DNA of 52,056 bases, taken from the NCBI GenBank assembly GCA_019114265.1, contig DXFV01000011.1, positions 1 through 52,056 of the forward strand. Reading direction: 5' to 3'. The position numbers and the translations under genes are program-made. The DNA is from Anaerofilum faecale. Lineage in GTDB: Bacteria > Bacillota > Clostridia > Oscillospirales > Ruminococcaceae. The notes below the pieces were generated by a model that was not told the origin of the DNA, did not search any database, and saw nothing but the letters and a program-made list of their open reading frames with translations. The first letter of the stretch is position 1; each line of letters begins with the position of its first letter. Positions 1-11,558 of the stretch are shown in pieces.

Positions 1-3503
<3,503 letters not shown>

Positions 3504-3660
3504 AAAAAGCGACCACTCCTATTCATCTATTTTCAATATCCTTGCAAAGACAGCAAACAACAGCCCGGAAAGAAAGATTTTTTTGTGCATTCCCGCCAAA
3601 CATTTTTTCCATATTCACCAAAGATCAGCACAAATAACTTCCTTATGGACGCTCCAAGCC

Positions 3661-3690
3661 ATTATGATACATTAAAGCATTATAAACCAA
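3661..3690 (-). promoter_or_regulatory. Candidate rpoB promoter
   Basis: On the minus strand TTGGTT (3685-3690) and CATAAT (3661-3666) are separated by 18 bp, about 160 bp upstream of rpoB. It begins immediately beyond the terminator of the preceding gene. The region is AT-rich and contains a second TATAAT, so the exact -10 is uncertain. Confidence 0.45.
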
Positions 3691-3714
3691 AAAAGGAGGC
3701 CCGTCAAGGCCTCC
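3689..3714 (-). terminator. Intrinsic terminator after the Rrf2 gene
   Basis: A perfect 7-bp stem (GGAGGCC/GGCCTCC, 3695-3701 and 3708-3714) with a 6-nt loop is followed on the minus strand by six T. On the plus strand it is followed by a T-run after CCGGCA, so it could work both ways. It separates the Rrf2 gene from rpoB. Confidence 0.75.
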
Positions 3715-3767
3715 CCGGCATTTTTTTATAAAGTTTGTAAAGTGTGCGGACGCCCGGCACCGTGTGT

Positions 3768-4196
3768 TTATTCTTGCAGTTTGCCGGGGTGCCCCTGCCG
3801 CACCAGCGAGGCGAAGTCCACCTGGGCCAGCTGCTGGTTGATGGAGTCGGAGATGCGCCCGAACACCTGCTGGAACACGCAGCAGCCCGACATTCCCCCG
3901 CTGCATTCGGCGGCGTCCTGCCCGATGCACCGGCTGAGCCGGTAGGGGCCTTCCACCGCCACGATGACGTCCAGCAGGGTGATCCGGTCGGCCGGGCGGG
4001 CCAGCTCGTAGCCGCCGCGGTTGCCCTTGAAGCTGTTCACGATGCCCGCCCCCGCCAGCTTGCCCAAGATCTTGAGGGTGAAGCGCAGCGTGACGTGCAC
4101 CTGGGCACTGATGCCGCGGGCGTCCATCCGGCTGCCGGCACAGGCCAGGCAATAGACGATGCGCACGGCGTAATCCGATTCCTGTGTAATATGCAT
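3768..4196 (-). CDS. Rrf2-family transcriptional regulator
   Basis: DNA-binding regulator of the Rrf2/IscR type, 142 residues, normal length for the family. The N-terminal winged helix starts MHITQESDYAVRIVYCLA, and the wing region reads GKLAGAGIVNSFKGNRGGYELARP. A cysteine group follows at about residues 100-117 (CIGQDAAECSGGMSGCC), in the place where IscR-type members bind an iron-sulfur cluster, so cluster-dependent sensing is likely but not proved. Start follows AAAGGAGCG. It is monocistronic, with a terminator on its 3' side and an extended -10 (TGGTATAGT) about 18 bp before the ATG. Targets cannot be read from position; the iron-sulfur-rich hydrogenase locus in this window is one candidate, purely by inference. 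Confidence 0.9.
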   Translation of the reverse strand: MHITQESDYAVRIVYCLACAGSRMDARGISAQVHVTLRFTLKILGKLAGAGIVNSFKGNRGGYELARPADRITLLDVIVAVEGPYRLSRCIGQDAAECSGGMSGCCVFQQVFGRISDSINQQLAQVDFASLVRQGHPGKLQE

Positions 4197-4386
4197 GGCG
4201 GGCGCTCCTTTAACTATACCAAAATGCTATATTTCATTTATATCATATCCGCACCGGTTTGTCAAAGAAAAGCGCGCGGGAAAAATTACCGTGCCGATCC
4301 GGGGGGTATACGGGAGATTTGGAAGGGTTCGGCTTTGGCTGCATGCGCCTGCTTTCCGGGTGGGGCGCGGTGCTGGGGAGTGGATT

Positions 4387-4437
4387 CGACCTCATCCGCC
4401 CCGCTCCGCGGGGCACCTTCCCCTGCCTGGGGAAGGC
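4387..4437 (+). repeat. Dispersed palindromic repeat, single copy (A)
   Basis: Starts CGACCTCATCCG, has a short CCCCG...CGGGG stem, and ends in the nested palindrome CCTTCCCCTGCCTGGGGAAGG. The same layout occurs at 14641, 24648 and 50113. It lies directly left of the terminator hairpin at 4467-4511. Confidence 0.8.
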
Positions 4438-4466
4438 TTACCGTTCCGCTGGCTTCCCCCAAATGC

Positions 4467-4511
4467 AAACGCGCCGTCCCTGCTCCCAGGCGGGAGAGGG
4501 GCGGCGCGTTT
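4467..4511 (-). terminator. Hairpin terminator after phoR
   Basis: AAACGCGCCG (4467-4476) pairs perfectly with CGGCGCGTTT (4502-4511) around an inner GC-rich hairpin. On the minus strand, the phoR direction, the tail is TTTGCATTT. On the plus strand a longer T-rich tail follows, so it may be bidirectional. Confidence 0.6.
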
Positions 4512-4519
4512 TTGCTTTT

Positions 4520-6229
4520 TCAGGGAAACTCCACCGTGAAGCGGTTGCCCTCGTCGGTGACGTCCAGACGGATCTCGGCGCCGTATCCGGCCGCGATGTG
4601 CTTGACGATCGCCAGGCCCAGACCGGTGCCGCCGCTGGCTTTGCTGCGGCCCTTGTCGATGCGGAAAAACCGCTCGAAGATGCGCTGACGGTATTCCACC
4701 GGGATCGGTTCGCCGGTGTTGAACACCGAGAACACTGCCCTGCCGTTTGTGCAGGTGAGCTTTGCCTCCACCCGTCCGCCCGGGCGGTTGTAGCGCACCG
4801 CGTTCACCATCAGATTGCCGAACAGCTCGCTCATCTCGCGGCGGCTGGCGGTCATCGGGCAGGGCTGGGTCTCCAGCACGAAGTCCACCTCCGACTGGGT
4901 GGCCAGGTTGCGGGCGCTCTCGGCGCTCTCCTTCACCGCGTCGGCCAGGTCTATCGGCTCGCGCTCGAAGGTGATGTCGCCGCTCTCCAGCCGGCTGATC
5001 ATGATGATGTCCCCGATCAGGCTGGACATCCGCCCCGCCTCCTTCAGGATGCGCTGGGAGAACTCGCGCCGGCTGGCGTCGTCCAGCGGCAGGTCCCCGC
5101 AGAGCAGCTCCGCAAAGCCGCGGATGGAGGTGATGGGGGTTTTCAGCTCGTGGCTGGCCGACTGGAAGAACTCCTGGCGCATCTTGACGGCGTTTTTCTG
5201 GTCGGTGACGTCGCTGAGGATGATGATGGCGCCGCCGGCCAGGCCGGTCTGTCCCTCGGTCACCCGGCTGATGATCGCCTGCACGCTGCGCCCGCCGTCG
5301 GGGGGCAGTTCGGCTGCCGCCGCCTCCTCCCGGCCGCTCATCACGGTATCCAGCGCGTCCAGCACGGCGGTGCAGCGGGTGGCAAACAGGAGGCTCTTGC
5401 CCTGGGTATCCGACCGGCGGCAGTTGAAGAAGCGGCAGGCCGCCTTGTTGATGGTGAGTACCCGCTGATATTCATCCAGCAGCAGGAAACCCTCGCTCAT
5501 GTTGTCGAGGATGTAGTCGATCTTGGCCTTCTCCTCCTGCAGGCGGTGCAGGCTGGAGGACACCTCGGCCGACAGGCGGTTGATGTCGCCCGCCATCTGG
5601 CGCAGCTCGGGATAGGGATAGCGGTCGATGTCCGGCACGGTGCTGCCCTGCTTGACCTGCGACAGCTGGCGGCTGAGCTGGGCGATGGGGCGTGTGATGG
5701 TGGCGGCCTGCCGGCTTGCCACCGGGACGGCCACCGCCACCCCCACCACCAGCGCCAGCACCAGCGCCGGCCAGAACATGGCAAGATCCAGCCAGAAGCC
5801 GTTGTAGGTGGCCGCAAGGCGCAGATACAGCCCGCCCGGCGTGCGCGTGGCCGCGTACATCATGCGCTTGCCCACCGAATCGCTGTTGCGCACCGAGATG
5901 CCCACCTCGCCCTGCGCCGCCAGCTGGATCTCCTCGCGCTGGCCGTGGTTGGGCAGGGCGGCCGGTTCGGCCTGGGAGTCGGCCAGCACCACGCCGTCCG
6001 CGTCGATGATGGTCACCCGCAGGCCGGTGTCGGTGGCGATGGTGTCGGCCTGGGCGCCAAGGTCGCCGCTTTCGTCCAGTCCCAGCACCGCCAGGCGCAC
6101 CATGCCGGTGAGCGAATCGCGCGAATGGGCGGTGAGCCGGGCGTCGAACAGCAGCGTGCACAGCACCACGGCACAGCAAAGTGCCGCGACCAGCGCCGCG
6201 GCATTTCCTTTCAGAATGGCCTTTTTCAT
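4520..6229 (-). CDS. phoR: PhoR-type sensor histidine kinase
   Basis: Membrane sensor kinase, 569 residues, probably responding to phosphate limitation through the adjacent Pst/PhoU proteins. Order of parts: membrane segment at about 8-28, extracytoplasmic sensor at about 29-144, second membrane segment at about 145-171, HAMP at about 172-225, PAS at about 236-340 (LDNMSEGFLLLDEYQRVLTI), phospho-acceptor helix with His360 in SASHELKTPITSIRGF, then the ATPase domain with an N-box (NLMVNAVRYN) and G2 box (GGTGLGLAIVKHI). An in-frame extension upstream would overlap the regulator gene, so I start at the ATG behind AGGGGGAAAAGGGG. It lies 19 bp after the response regulator, last in the pst-pho operon. 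Pairing with the PhoB-like protein is by adjacency and architecture. Confidence 0.93.
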   Translation of the reverse strand: MKKAILKGNAAALVAALCCAVVLCTLLFDARLTAHSRDSLTGMVRLAVLGLDESGDLGAQADTIATDTGLRVTIIDADGVVLADSQAEPAALPNHGQREEIQLAAQGEVGISVRNSDSVGKRMMYAATRTPGGLYLRLAATYNGFWLDLAMFWPALVLALVVGVAVAVPVASRQAATITRPIAQLSRQLSQVKQGSTVPDIDRYPYPELRQMAGDINRLSAEVSSSLHRLQEEKAKIDYILDNMSEGFLLLDEYQRVLTINKAACRFFNCRRSDTQGKSLLFATRCTAVLDALDTVMSGREEAAAAELPPDGGRSVQAIISRVTEGQTGLAGGAIIILSDVTDQKNAVKMRQEFFQSASHELKTPITSIRGFAELLCGDLPLDDASRREFSQRILKEAGRMSSLIGDIIMISRLESGDITFEREPIDLADAVKESAESARNLATQSEVDFVLETQPCPMTASRREMSELFGNLMVNAVRYNRPGGRVEAKLTCTNGRAVFSVFNTGEPIPVEYRQRIFERFFRIDKGRSKASGGTGLGLAIVKHIAAGYGAEIRLDVTDEGNRFTVEFP

Positions 6230-6248
6230 GCGTTTCCCCTTTTCCCCC

Positions 6249-6977
6249 TCAGCAGGCGGCGTGGGTGACGTCCTGTAGGAAGCGGTAGCCCACCCCGCGC
6301 ACCGTCTTGATGAACCGCCGCTCGGGGCCGTCGTCCCCCAGCTTGTGGCGCAGTGTGCCGATGTGCATGTCCAGCGTGCGGGTCTCGCCCACAAACTCGT
6401 ATCCCCACACCTGCTGCAGCAGCTCGTCCCGGCTGACCACGCGGCCGCTGTTCTGCATCAGCATCCGCAGCAGCTCGAACTCCTTCAGGGTCAGCTCCAC
6501 CGGGCGGCCGTTCAGCAGCACCTCGCGCACCGCCAGGTTCATCTCCAGCTCGCCCGCGCACAGGCGCTCGGAGGTCACCTCCGGCCGGGGGCGGGAGGTG
6601 GTGCGGCGCACCAGCGCGCGCACGCGGGCGCACAGCTCCAGCACCCCGAAGGGCTTTGTCATGTAGTCGTCGGCGCCGGAATCCAGGCCCAGCACCTTGT
6701 CGCCCTCGGTGTCCTTGGCTGTGAGCATCATCACCGGCAGCGCCGCGGTCTCGGGGTTCTGGCGGATCAGCTTCAGGGCGGTGATGCCGTCGATGCCCTG
6801 CATCATGATGTCCATCAGCACCGCCGCCGGCATCGTTTCGGCCAGCGCGTCCAGCGCCTCGGCCGCGCCGGGGAACTCCCGCGGCTCAAACCCGGCCGCG
6901 CGCAGCGCTGCCGCCAGCAGCACACGGATGCTCTCGTCGTCCTCCACAATATAGATCAGGGGTCTTTTTTCGGCCAT
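6249..6977 (-). CDS. phoB: PhoB/OmpR-family response regulator
   Basis: Two-domain transcription factor, 242 residues. Receiver: acidic pair in YIVEDDESIR, phospho-acceptor Asp56 in AAVLMDIMMQG, Thr86 in MMLTAKD and Lys108 in DDYMTKPFG. The C-terminal winged helix (about 145-238) contains the ELTLKEFELLRMLMQNSG and TLDMHIGTLRHKL patterns of the OmpR/PhoB group. Start chosen at the ATG giving MAEKRPLIYIVEDD. A GTG 39 bp upstream, overlapping the phoU stop, is the alternative. It should be phosphorylated by the downstream kinase and act at the Pho-box-like repeats ahead of pstS. Firmicute orthologues are often called PhoP. Confidence 0.93.
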   Translation of the reverse strand: MAEKRPLIYIVEDDESIRVLLAAALRAAGFEPREFPGAAEALDALAETMPAAVLMDIMMQGIDGITALKLIRQNPETAALPVMMLTAKDTEGDKVLGLDSGADDYMTKPFGVLELCARVRALVRRTTSRPRPEVTSERLCAGELEMNLAVREVLLNGRPVELTLKEFELLRMLMQNSGRVVSRDELLQQVWGYEFVGETRTLDMHIGTLRHKLGDDGPERRFIKTVRGVGYRFLQDVTHAAC

Positions 6978-7012
6978 GATATGGGATGTTCCTTTCCTTG
7001 TTCCCGCTCTCC

Positions 7013-7675
7013 TCACACGATGCGCTCGTGCTTATGGATGCCGGTTTTGTAAAACTGTACCCATTCGCAGATGTTCACGGCGTGGTCGCCCACACGCTCG
7101 AGATATTTGGCCACCATCAGGCAGTCCAGCGCGGCGTCCACTCCGGCGGGGTTGCCTGCCATGTTCTGGGCGATCTCCCGCTTGATGGCGCAGAACGCCT
7201 CGTCGGCGATGTCGTCCCGGTCGATCACCTCGCCGGCCAGTTTCAAATCCTCCTGCACATAGGCGCGGATGGCGTCGTCGGTCATCTGCGACACGGTGCC
7301 GGCCAGCTGCAGGATGTGGGGCAGCAGCGTGGGGAACTGGTCGGAGCGGATGTGGGTGCTCAGCTCGGCGATGTCGCTGGCGGCGTCGCCGATGCGCTCC
7401 ACGTCGGTGATCATCTTGATGGCGGTGCCCACCTTGCGCAGATCGCCGGCCACCGGCTGCTGGCGCAGCAGCAGCGTCAGGCACTGGTGCTCGATGTCGC
7501 GCTCCATGCGGTCGATGGCTTCGTCGCCCTTCATCACGGCGCGCGCCAGCTCCACGTCGCTGTTTTTCAGCGCGTCCACCGCCTGCTGCACCGCCTGGCG
7601 GGCCGCAGCCCCCATGCGGATGAGCTCTTCGGACAATTTCTCCAGCTGGAGGTCGTAGGTTTCACGGATGCTCAT
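7013..7675 (-). CDS. phoU: Phosphate-uptake regulator PhoU
   Basis: Cytosolic helical-bundle protein, 220 residues, that links PstSCAB activity to the PhoR kinase. Two PhoU repeats are visible, each with the metal-binding E/DxxxD-type helix: RKVGTAIKMITDVERIGDAA in the first, and MVAKYLERVGDHAVNICEWV near the C-terminus. Start at MSIRETYD follows AAAGGAAC with good spacing; 15 residues upstream in frame lack support. It sits 64 bp after pstB and ends within 40 bp of the regulator start, consistent with one operon. Confidence 0.96.
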   Translation of the reverse strand: MSIRETYDLQLEKLSEELIRMGAAARQAVQQAVDALKNSDVELARAVMKGDEAIDRMERDIEHQCLTLLLRQQPVAGDLRKVGTAIKMITDVERIGDAASDIAELSTHIRSDQFPTLLPHILQLAGTVSQMTDDAIRAYVQEDLKLAGEVIDRDDIADEAFCAIKREIAQNMAGNPAGVDAALDCLMVAKYLERVGDHAVNICEWVQFYKTGIHKHERIV

Positions 7676-7739
7676 GGGCTTGGTTCCTTTCATTATAAGA
7701 TGAATTTGCACAGAATACAATCGGTTGCCGCAAAAGGTA

Positions 7740-8501
7740 TCAGCCGAACCGGCCGCTGATGTAGTCCTCGGTGCGCTTGTCGGCGGGCATCGAGAACACC
7801 TGGGTGGTGTCGCCGAACTCCACCAGCTCGCCCACCAGGAAGAAGGCGCACTTGTCGCTGATACGGGCGGCCTGCTGCATGTTATGCGTCACGATGACCA
7901 CCGTATACTGCTCTTTCAGATTGTTCATCAGGTCCTCGATGCGCATGGTGGAGGCGGGGTCCAGGGCGCTGGTGGGTTCGTCCATCAGCAGCACGTCCGG
8001 CTGGACTGCCAGCGCGCGCGCGATGCACATGCGCTGCTGCTGGCCGCCGGAGAGGCCCAGCGCGCTCTTTTTCAGGCGGTCCTTCACCTCGTCCCACAGC
8101 GCCGCACCGCGCAGCGACTGCTCCACCAGCTCGTCCAGCTCGGCCCTGGAATGGGTGCCGTGCAGACGGGGGCCGTAGGCGATGTTGTCGTAGATACTCA
8201 TGGGGAAGGGATTGGGCTTCTGGAACACCATGCCGATCTTCTTGCGCAGCCAGGTGACGTCCACGCTCTTGTCGAAGATGTCCTGCCCTTTGTACAGGGC
8301 CTGGCCCTCGATGCGCACGCCCGGCACCAGGTCGTTCATACGGTTGAGGGTCTTGAGGAAGGTGGACTTGCCGCAGCCGGACGGCCCGATGAAGGCGGTG
8401 ATCTGCTTTTCGGGGATGGCCATGTCGATGCCCTTCAGGGCTTCAAAGTCGCTGTAGAACAGCTTGAGCTGTTTGGTCTCGAGGATCACAGAACTTTCCA
8501 T
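7740..8501 (-). CDS. pstB: Phosphate ABC transporter ATP-binding protein PstB
   Basis: ATPase that powers high-affinity phosphate import with PstS, PstC and PstA. 253 residues, the usual size. Walker A GPSGCGKST at 39-47, the PstB-typical Q-loop region VFQKPNPFPMSIYDNIAYG, signature LSGGQQQR at 150-157, Walker B LLMDE at 171-175 and H-loop VIVTHNMQQAAR. Start at MESSVILETK follows AAGGAG. It lies 33 bp after pstA. Confidence 0.98.
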   Translation of the reverse strand: MESSVILETKQLKLFYSDFEALKGIDMAIPEKQITAFIGPSGCGKSTFLKTLNRMNDLVPGVRIEGQALYKGQDIFDKSVDVTWLRKKIGMVFQKPNPFPMSIYDNIAYGPRLHGTHSRAELDELVEQSLRGAALWDEVKDRLKKSALGLSGGQQQRMCIARALAVQPDVLLMDEPTSALDPASTMRIEDLMNNLKEQYTVVIVTHNMQQAARISDKCAFFLVGELVEFGDTTQVFSMPADKRTEDYISGRFG

Positions 8502-8534
8502 ATCGTATCTCCTTATTTCTCTCTGCACGCCTGT

Positions 8535-9398
8535 TCAGGCCTTGTTTTTCAGCTGTTTGCCGGCCAACTTGGCGGCCGCGTTGATGAGCAGCACCAGCAG
8601 CATCAGGATGGCGGCGATGGCAAAGCCGATGTCGAACTCACCGCGCTCGCTGACGTACATGTACAGCGCCACGCTGAGGGTGCCGCCGCTGCGGCTGAAC
8701 GCCTTGATGATGTTGTCGGCCACTACGGTGCCCACGCCGGCGGTGAACAGCAGCGCGGCGCTTTCGCCCACGATGCGGCCGATGGACAGGATGCAGCCGG
8801 TGATGATGCCGTTCAGCGAGGAGGGCAGCACGATGGTGCGGATCATATGCCACTTGGTGGCGCCCAGGCCCAGCGCGCCCTCACGGTAGCTCTGGGGCAC
8901 CGTTTTGAGCGATTCCTGGGTGGTGCGGATGATGGTGGGCAGGATCATCACCACCAGCGTGCAGCCGCCCGACAGCAGGCTGGTCTTGAATCCCAGCATC
9001 TGGGCGAAGAACAGCATGCCCACCAGGCCGTAAATGATGGAGGGGATGCCGGCCAGCGTCTCGGTGGCGAACTCCACCACGGCGATCAGCCGCTTGTTGG
9101 TGGCGTACTCGGTGAGGTAGACGGCCGCGCCCACGCCCAGAGGCAGGGCGATCAGCAGGGTGAACAGGATGATGTACAGGGTGTTCAGGATGTTGGGCAG
9201 GATGCCGATGGTGCCCTTGATGGCGCTGGGCGCGGTGGAGAGCAGCTGCCAGGTGACATGCGGCAGGCCGCGCACCATCACATAGCCGATCAGCACCACC
9301 AGCAGGCCCACCGTGACGGCGGCGCTGAGATAGACGATCGTGCGGAAAAATACATCATATGCACGGCGTTTTGCGCTGCGCTTTTCGATCTCATTCAT
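8535..9398 (-). CDS. pstA: Phosphate ABC transporter permease PstA
   Basis: Membrane permease, 287 residues, with six predicted spanning segments starting at TIVYLSAAVTVGLLVVLIGY. The inner-membrane transport signature includes ETLAGIPSIIYGLVGMLFF, then the coupling loop SYREGALGLGATKWHMIR that contacts PstB. The start overlaps the pstC end by 8 bp, implying translational coupling. Its partner PstC shares the same LAGIPS signature. Confidence 0.96.
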   Translation of the reverse strand: MNEIEKRSAKRRAYDVFFRTIVYLSAAVTVGLLVVLIGYVMVRGLPHVTWQLLSTAPSAIKGTIGILPNILNTLYIILFTLLIALPLGVGAAVYLTEYATNKRLIAVVEFATETLAGIPSIIYGLVGMLFFAQMLGFKTSLLSGGCTLVVMILPTIIRTTQESLKTVPQSYREGALGLGATKWHMIRTIVLPSSLNGIITGCILSIGRIVGESAALLFTAGVGTVVADNIIKAFSRSGGTLSVALYMYVSERGEFDIGFAIAAILMLLVLLINAAAKLAGKQLKNKA

Positions 9399-10296
9399 GG
9401 CGATCCCCCTTCTTGAGGACAAAGTTCAGCAGTGCGTTGATAATCATGATGAAGCAGAACAGCACCAGCGCGATGCTGAACAGCGCCTGCCGCTGCAGGC
9501 CGCTGGCGTAGCTCATCTCCTTGGCCACGGCGGTGGTGAGGAAGGTGACGCTCTTGAACAGGCCGGGCATGTTGGCCACGTTGCCCGCCACCATCATCAC
9601 GGCCATCGCCTCGCCGATGGCGCGGCCCACGCCCAGCACGACGCCGGCCACGATGCCGCTCTTGGCGGCGGGGACGCTCACCTTGAAGATGGTCTCGATC
9701 TCGGTGGCGCCCAGCGCCAGGCTGGCCTCCTCATACTCCTTGGGCACGGCGTTCAGGGCCGTCTCGCTCACCGAGATGATGGAGGGCAGGATCATGATGG
9801 CCAGCACCAGGATGGCGGCCAGCAGACAGGTGCCGTTGTTCAGGTTGAAAATGTCCATCATGGCGGGCACCAGCACCATCATGCCGATCAGGCCGTAGAC
9901 CACGCTGGGGATGCCGGCCAGCAGCTCCACCGCCGGGCGCACCGCCGCCGCCACGCGGGGGTTGGCCACCTTCGACAGGAACACCGCCGTCAGCAGCCCG
10001 ATGGGCACGCCGATCACGATGGCGCCCAGCGTGCCCCACACACTGGTGAGGATAAAGGGCAGGATGCCGTATTTGGGGTCCTTTGCGGTGGAGGCCCACT
10101 CGGTGCCGAACAAAAATTCGGTCAGGCCGATCTCCTTGATGGCCGGCAGGCCGGCCACGATCATATATCCGCTGATCAATACCACCGCCAGGATCGCCAC
10201 CATACCGCAGACGAAAAAGACGGTGTTCATCACGCGCTCAATGCCATCGCGCACGATCGTATGCAGGCGTTTGCCTGCGGGTTGTTTCTGTTCCAT
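9391..10296 (-). CDS. pstC: Phosphate ABC transporter permease PstC
   Basis: Second permease of the importer, 301 residues. Membrane segments begin at VFFVCGMVAILAVVLISGYM; the signature reads AVELLAGIPSVVYGLIGMM, and the coupling loop is PKEYEEASLALGATEIETI. Start at MEQKQPAG follows AAGGAT; earlier in-frame residues overlap the intercistronic hairpin. It is the first gene after the pstS-pstC hairpin, which may lower its expression relative to pstS. Confidence 0.96.
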   Translation of the reverse strand: MEQKQPAGKRLHTIVRDGIERVMNTVFFVCGMVAILAVVLISGYMIVAGLPAIKEIGLTEFLFGTEWASTAKDPKYGILPFILTSVWGTLGAIVIGVPIGLLTAVFLSKVANPRVAAAVRPAVELLAGIPSVVYGLIGMMVLVPAMMDIFNLNNGTCLLAAILVLAIMILPSIISVSETALNAVPKEYEEASLALGATEIETIFKVSVPAAKSGIVAGVVLGVGRAIGEAMAVMMVAGNVANMPGLFKSVTFLTTAVAKEMSYASGLQRQALFSIALVLFCFIMIINALLNFVLKKGDRHE

Positions 10297-10345
10297 ATCC
10301 TTCGATCCTTTTCCCCTTTCAGGATGTTGCGCTGCACGCCCCCGA

Positions 10346-10372
10346 AAAAGGGCCGGCACTGTCGGCCGGCCC
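10346..10372 (-). terminator. Intercistronic hairpin between pstS and pstC
   Basis: A perfect 8-bp GC stem (GGGCCGGC/GCCGGCCC, 10350-10357 and 10365-10372) is followed on the minus strand by TTTTTC. It looks like an intrinsic terminator but lies inside an operon, so partial termination or 3'-end protection of the pstS message is likely. Confidence 0.65.
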
Positions 10373-10398
10373 GCGATTCATCTTCTGCAGGGAGTGCA

Positions 10399-11268
10399 TC
10401 AGGCCAGAGGCACGGCGCCGGCGTTCTTGATCAGCTCGGCGGCGGCATCGCTGGCAGCGAACTCCATGAAGGCTTTGGCAGCGTCGCTCAGCTCGGCGCC
10501 CTGCTTGGTGACGAACACGAAGGGACGCTGGATCTGGTAGCTGCCGTCCTGCACGGTCTCCTCGGTGGCGGCCACACCGCCCACGGTGACAGCCTTCACG
10601 CTGTCATCCACAGCGGACAGAGACGCGTAGCCGAAGGCGTTGGGGTTGGAAGCCACAGCCGCGATCACGCCGCCGGTGGAGGGGATCTCCTGCTCGTACT
10701 TGCAGACGTCCTCGACGCCCACGATACTCTCGAAACCGTCGCGGGTGCCGGAACCGGCCTCACGGCCGATCAGGACCACGGGGGCGTCCGGGCCGCCGAC
10801 CTCGCTCCAGTTGGTGATCTCACCGGTGGCCAGGCCCTTGATCTGCTCCAGGCTCAGGTCCTCGACGGTGTTCTCGTTGTTCACGATGATGGCGATGCCG
10901 TCCAGCGCGAAGGTGGTGGAGTCCAGGCCGGTCTCATCGTCCTTCAGCGCGCGGCTGGACAGGCCGATGTCCAGGGTGCCCTCGGAAGCGCCGGTGATGC
11001 CCGCGCCGGAACCGGTGGGATCGTAGGTGACGTCCACGTCGGGGTTCTCCTGCATGAAGGCCTCGATGAAGGCGTTGATGACGTGCTCCACAGAGGTGGA
11101 ACCGCCGGTGGTCACGCTGCCGCTCAGCTGGGCCGCAGCGGAAGAGCCGTCGTTGCCGGTGCTGCTGGTGCCGGCGGGGGCGCTGCTCTCGGACGAGCAG
11201 CCGGCCAGGGCGCCGGCGAACACAGCGGCGGCGGCGGTGATACCAAGGATATTTTTAACGAGTTTCAT
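10399..11268 (-). CDS. pstS: Phosphate-binding lipoprotein PstS
   Basis: Extracellular lipid-anchored phosphate receptor, 289 residues. The signal peptide runs to the lipobox FAGALAGC, then a Ser/Thr/Gly-rich linker. The binding domain contains GSTSVEHVINAFIEAF and PTGSGAGITGASEGTLDIGLSSR, plus the IGREAGSGTRDGFESI phosphate-binding segment. Start follows GGGAGGAG. First gene of the operon, read from the Pho-box region at 11371-11398. Confidence 0.97.
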   Translation of the reverse strand: MKLVKNILGITAAAAVFAGALAGCSSESSAPAGTSSTGNDGSSAAAQLSGSVTTGGSTSVEHVINAFIEAFMQENPDVDVTYDPTGSGAGITGASEGTLDIGLSSRALKDDETGLDSTTFALDGIAIIVNNENTVEDLSLEQIKGLATGEITNWSEVGGPDAPVVLIGREAGSGTRDGFESIVGVEDVCKYEQEIPSTGGVIAAVASNPNAFGYASLSAVDDSVKAVTVGGVAATEETVQDGSYQIQRPFVFVTKQGAELSDAAKAFMEFAASDAAAELIKNAGAVPLA

Positions 11269-11327
11269 ACTTTTTCTCCTCCCAAATTCTGCCGGTCATC
11301 CGGCGTGTTTGTTTGATTTCGGGTACG

Positions 11328-11398
11328 CTTATACTTTACACCATGAAACCCCCGCCAGACACCACAGGTTTGTATGGTTTATGTAAACCATTTGTAAA
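11328..11398 (-). promoter_or_regulatory. Pho-box-like triple repeat and candidate -10 ahead of pstS
   Basis: On the minus strand TTTACA (11393-11398), TTTACA (11382-11387) and CATACA (11371-11376) recur at exactly 11-bp intervals, each separated by 5 bp. This is the direct-repeat form bound by PhoP/PhoB regulators. A candidate -10, TATAAG, lies at 11328-11333 with no good -35, as expected for an activated promoter. The repeat is somewhat farther from this -10 than in the best-known examples. Confidence 0.75.
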
Positions 11399-11489
11399 GT
11401 CGCAAGGCCCGCTTTGGGGCGAAAACGGGCGGAATCCCTCGAAATACAGCGCGATATATCGCGTTTTATCCGGCCGTTTTTGGCGTGTC

Positions 11490-11519
11490 TTGACGAAGGT
11501 GCGCCCCAGTGCGTATAAT
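11490..11519 (+). promoter_or_regulatory. Sigma-A promoter for the acetyltransferase-hflX genes
   Basis: TTGACG (11490-11495), an 18-bp spacer and a perfect TATAAT (11514-11519). Transcription would start near 11526. This rules out the ATG codons further upstream in the same frame and supports a TTG or GTG start for the first gene. Confidence 0.85.
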
Positions 11520-11558
11520 CGTAGGGAAGTATTCTCAAAGGAAGGGGGGCGCGCTGCT

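Larger units (their letters stand above)
4197..4519. other. Intergenic region with promoter, dispersed repeat and hairpin
   Basis: 323 bp without a gene. The left 60 bp are AT-rich and hold the Rrf2-gene promoter (minus strand). The middle is GC-rich and holds one copy of the dispersed palindromic repeat. The right end holds the hairpin that closes the phoR transcript. I see no convincing small gene here. Confidence 0.7.
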
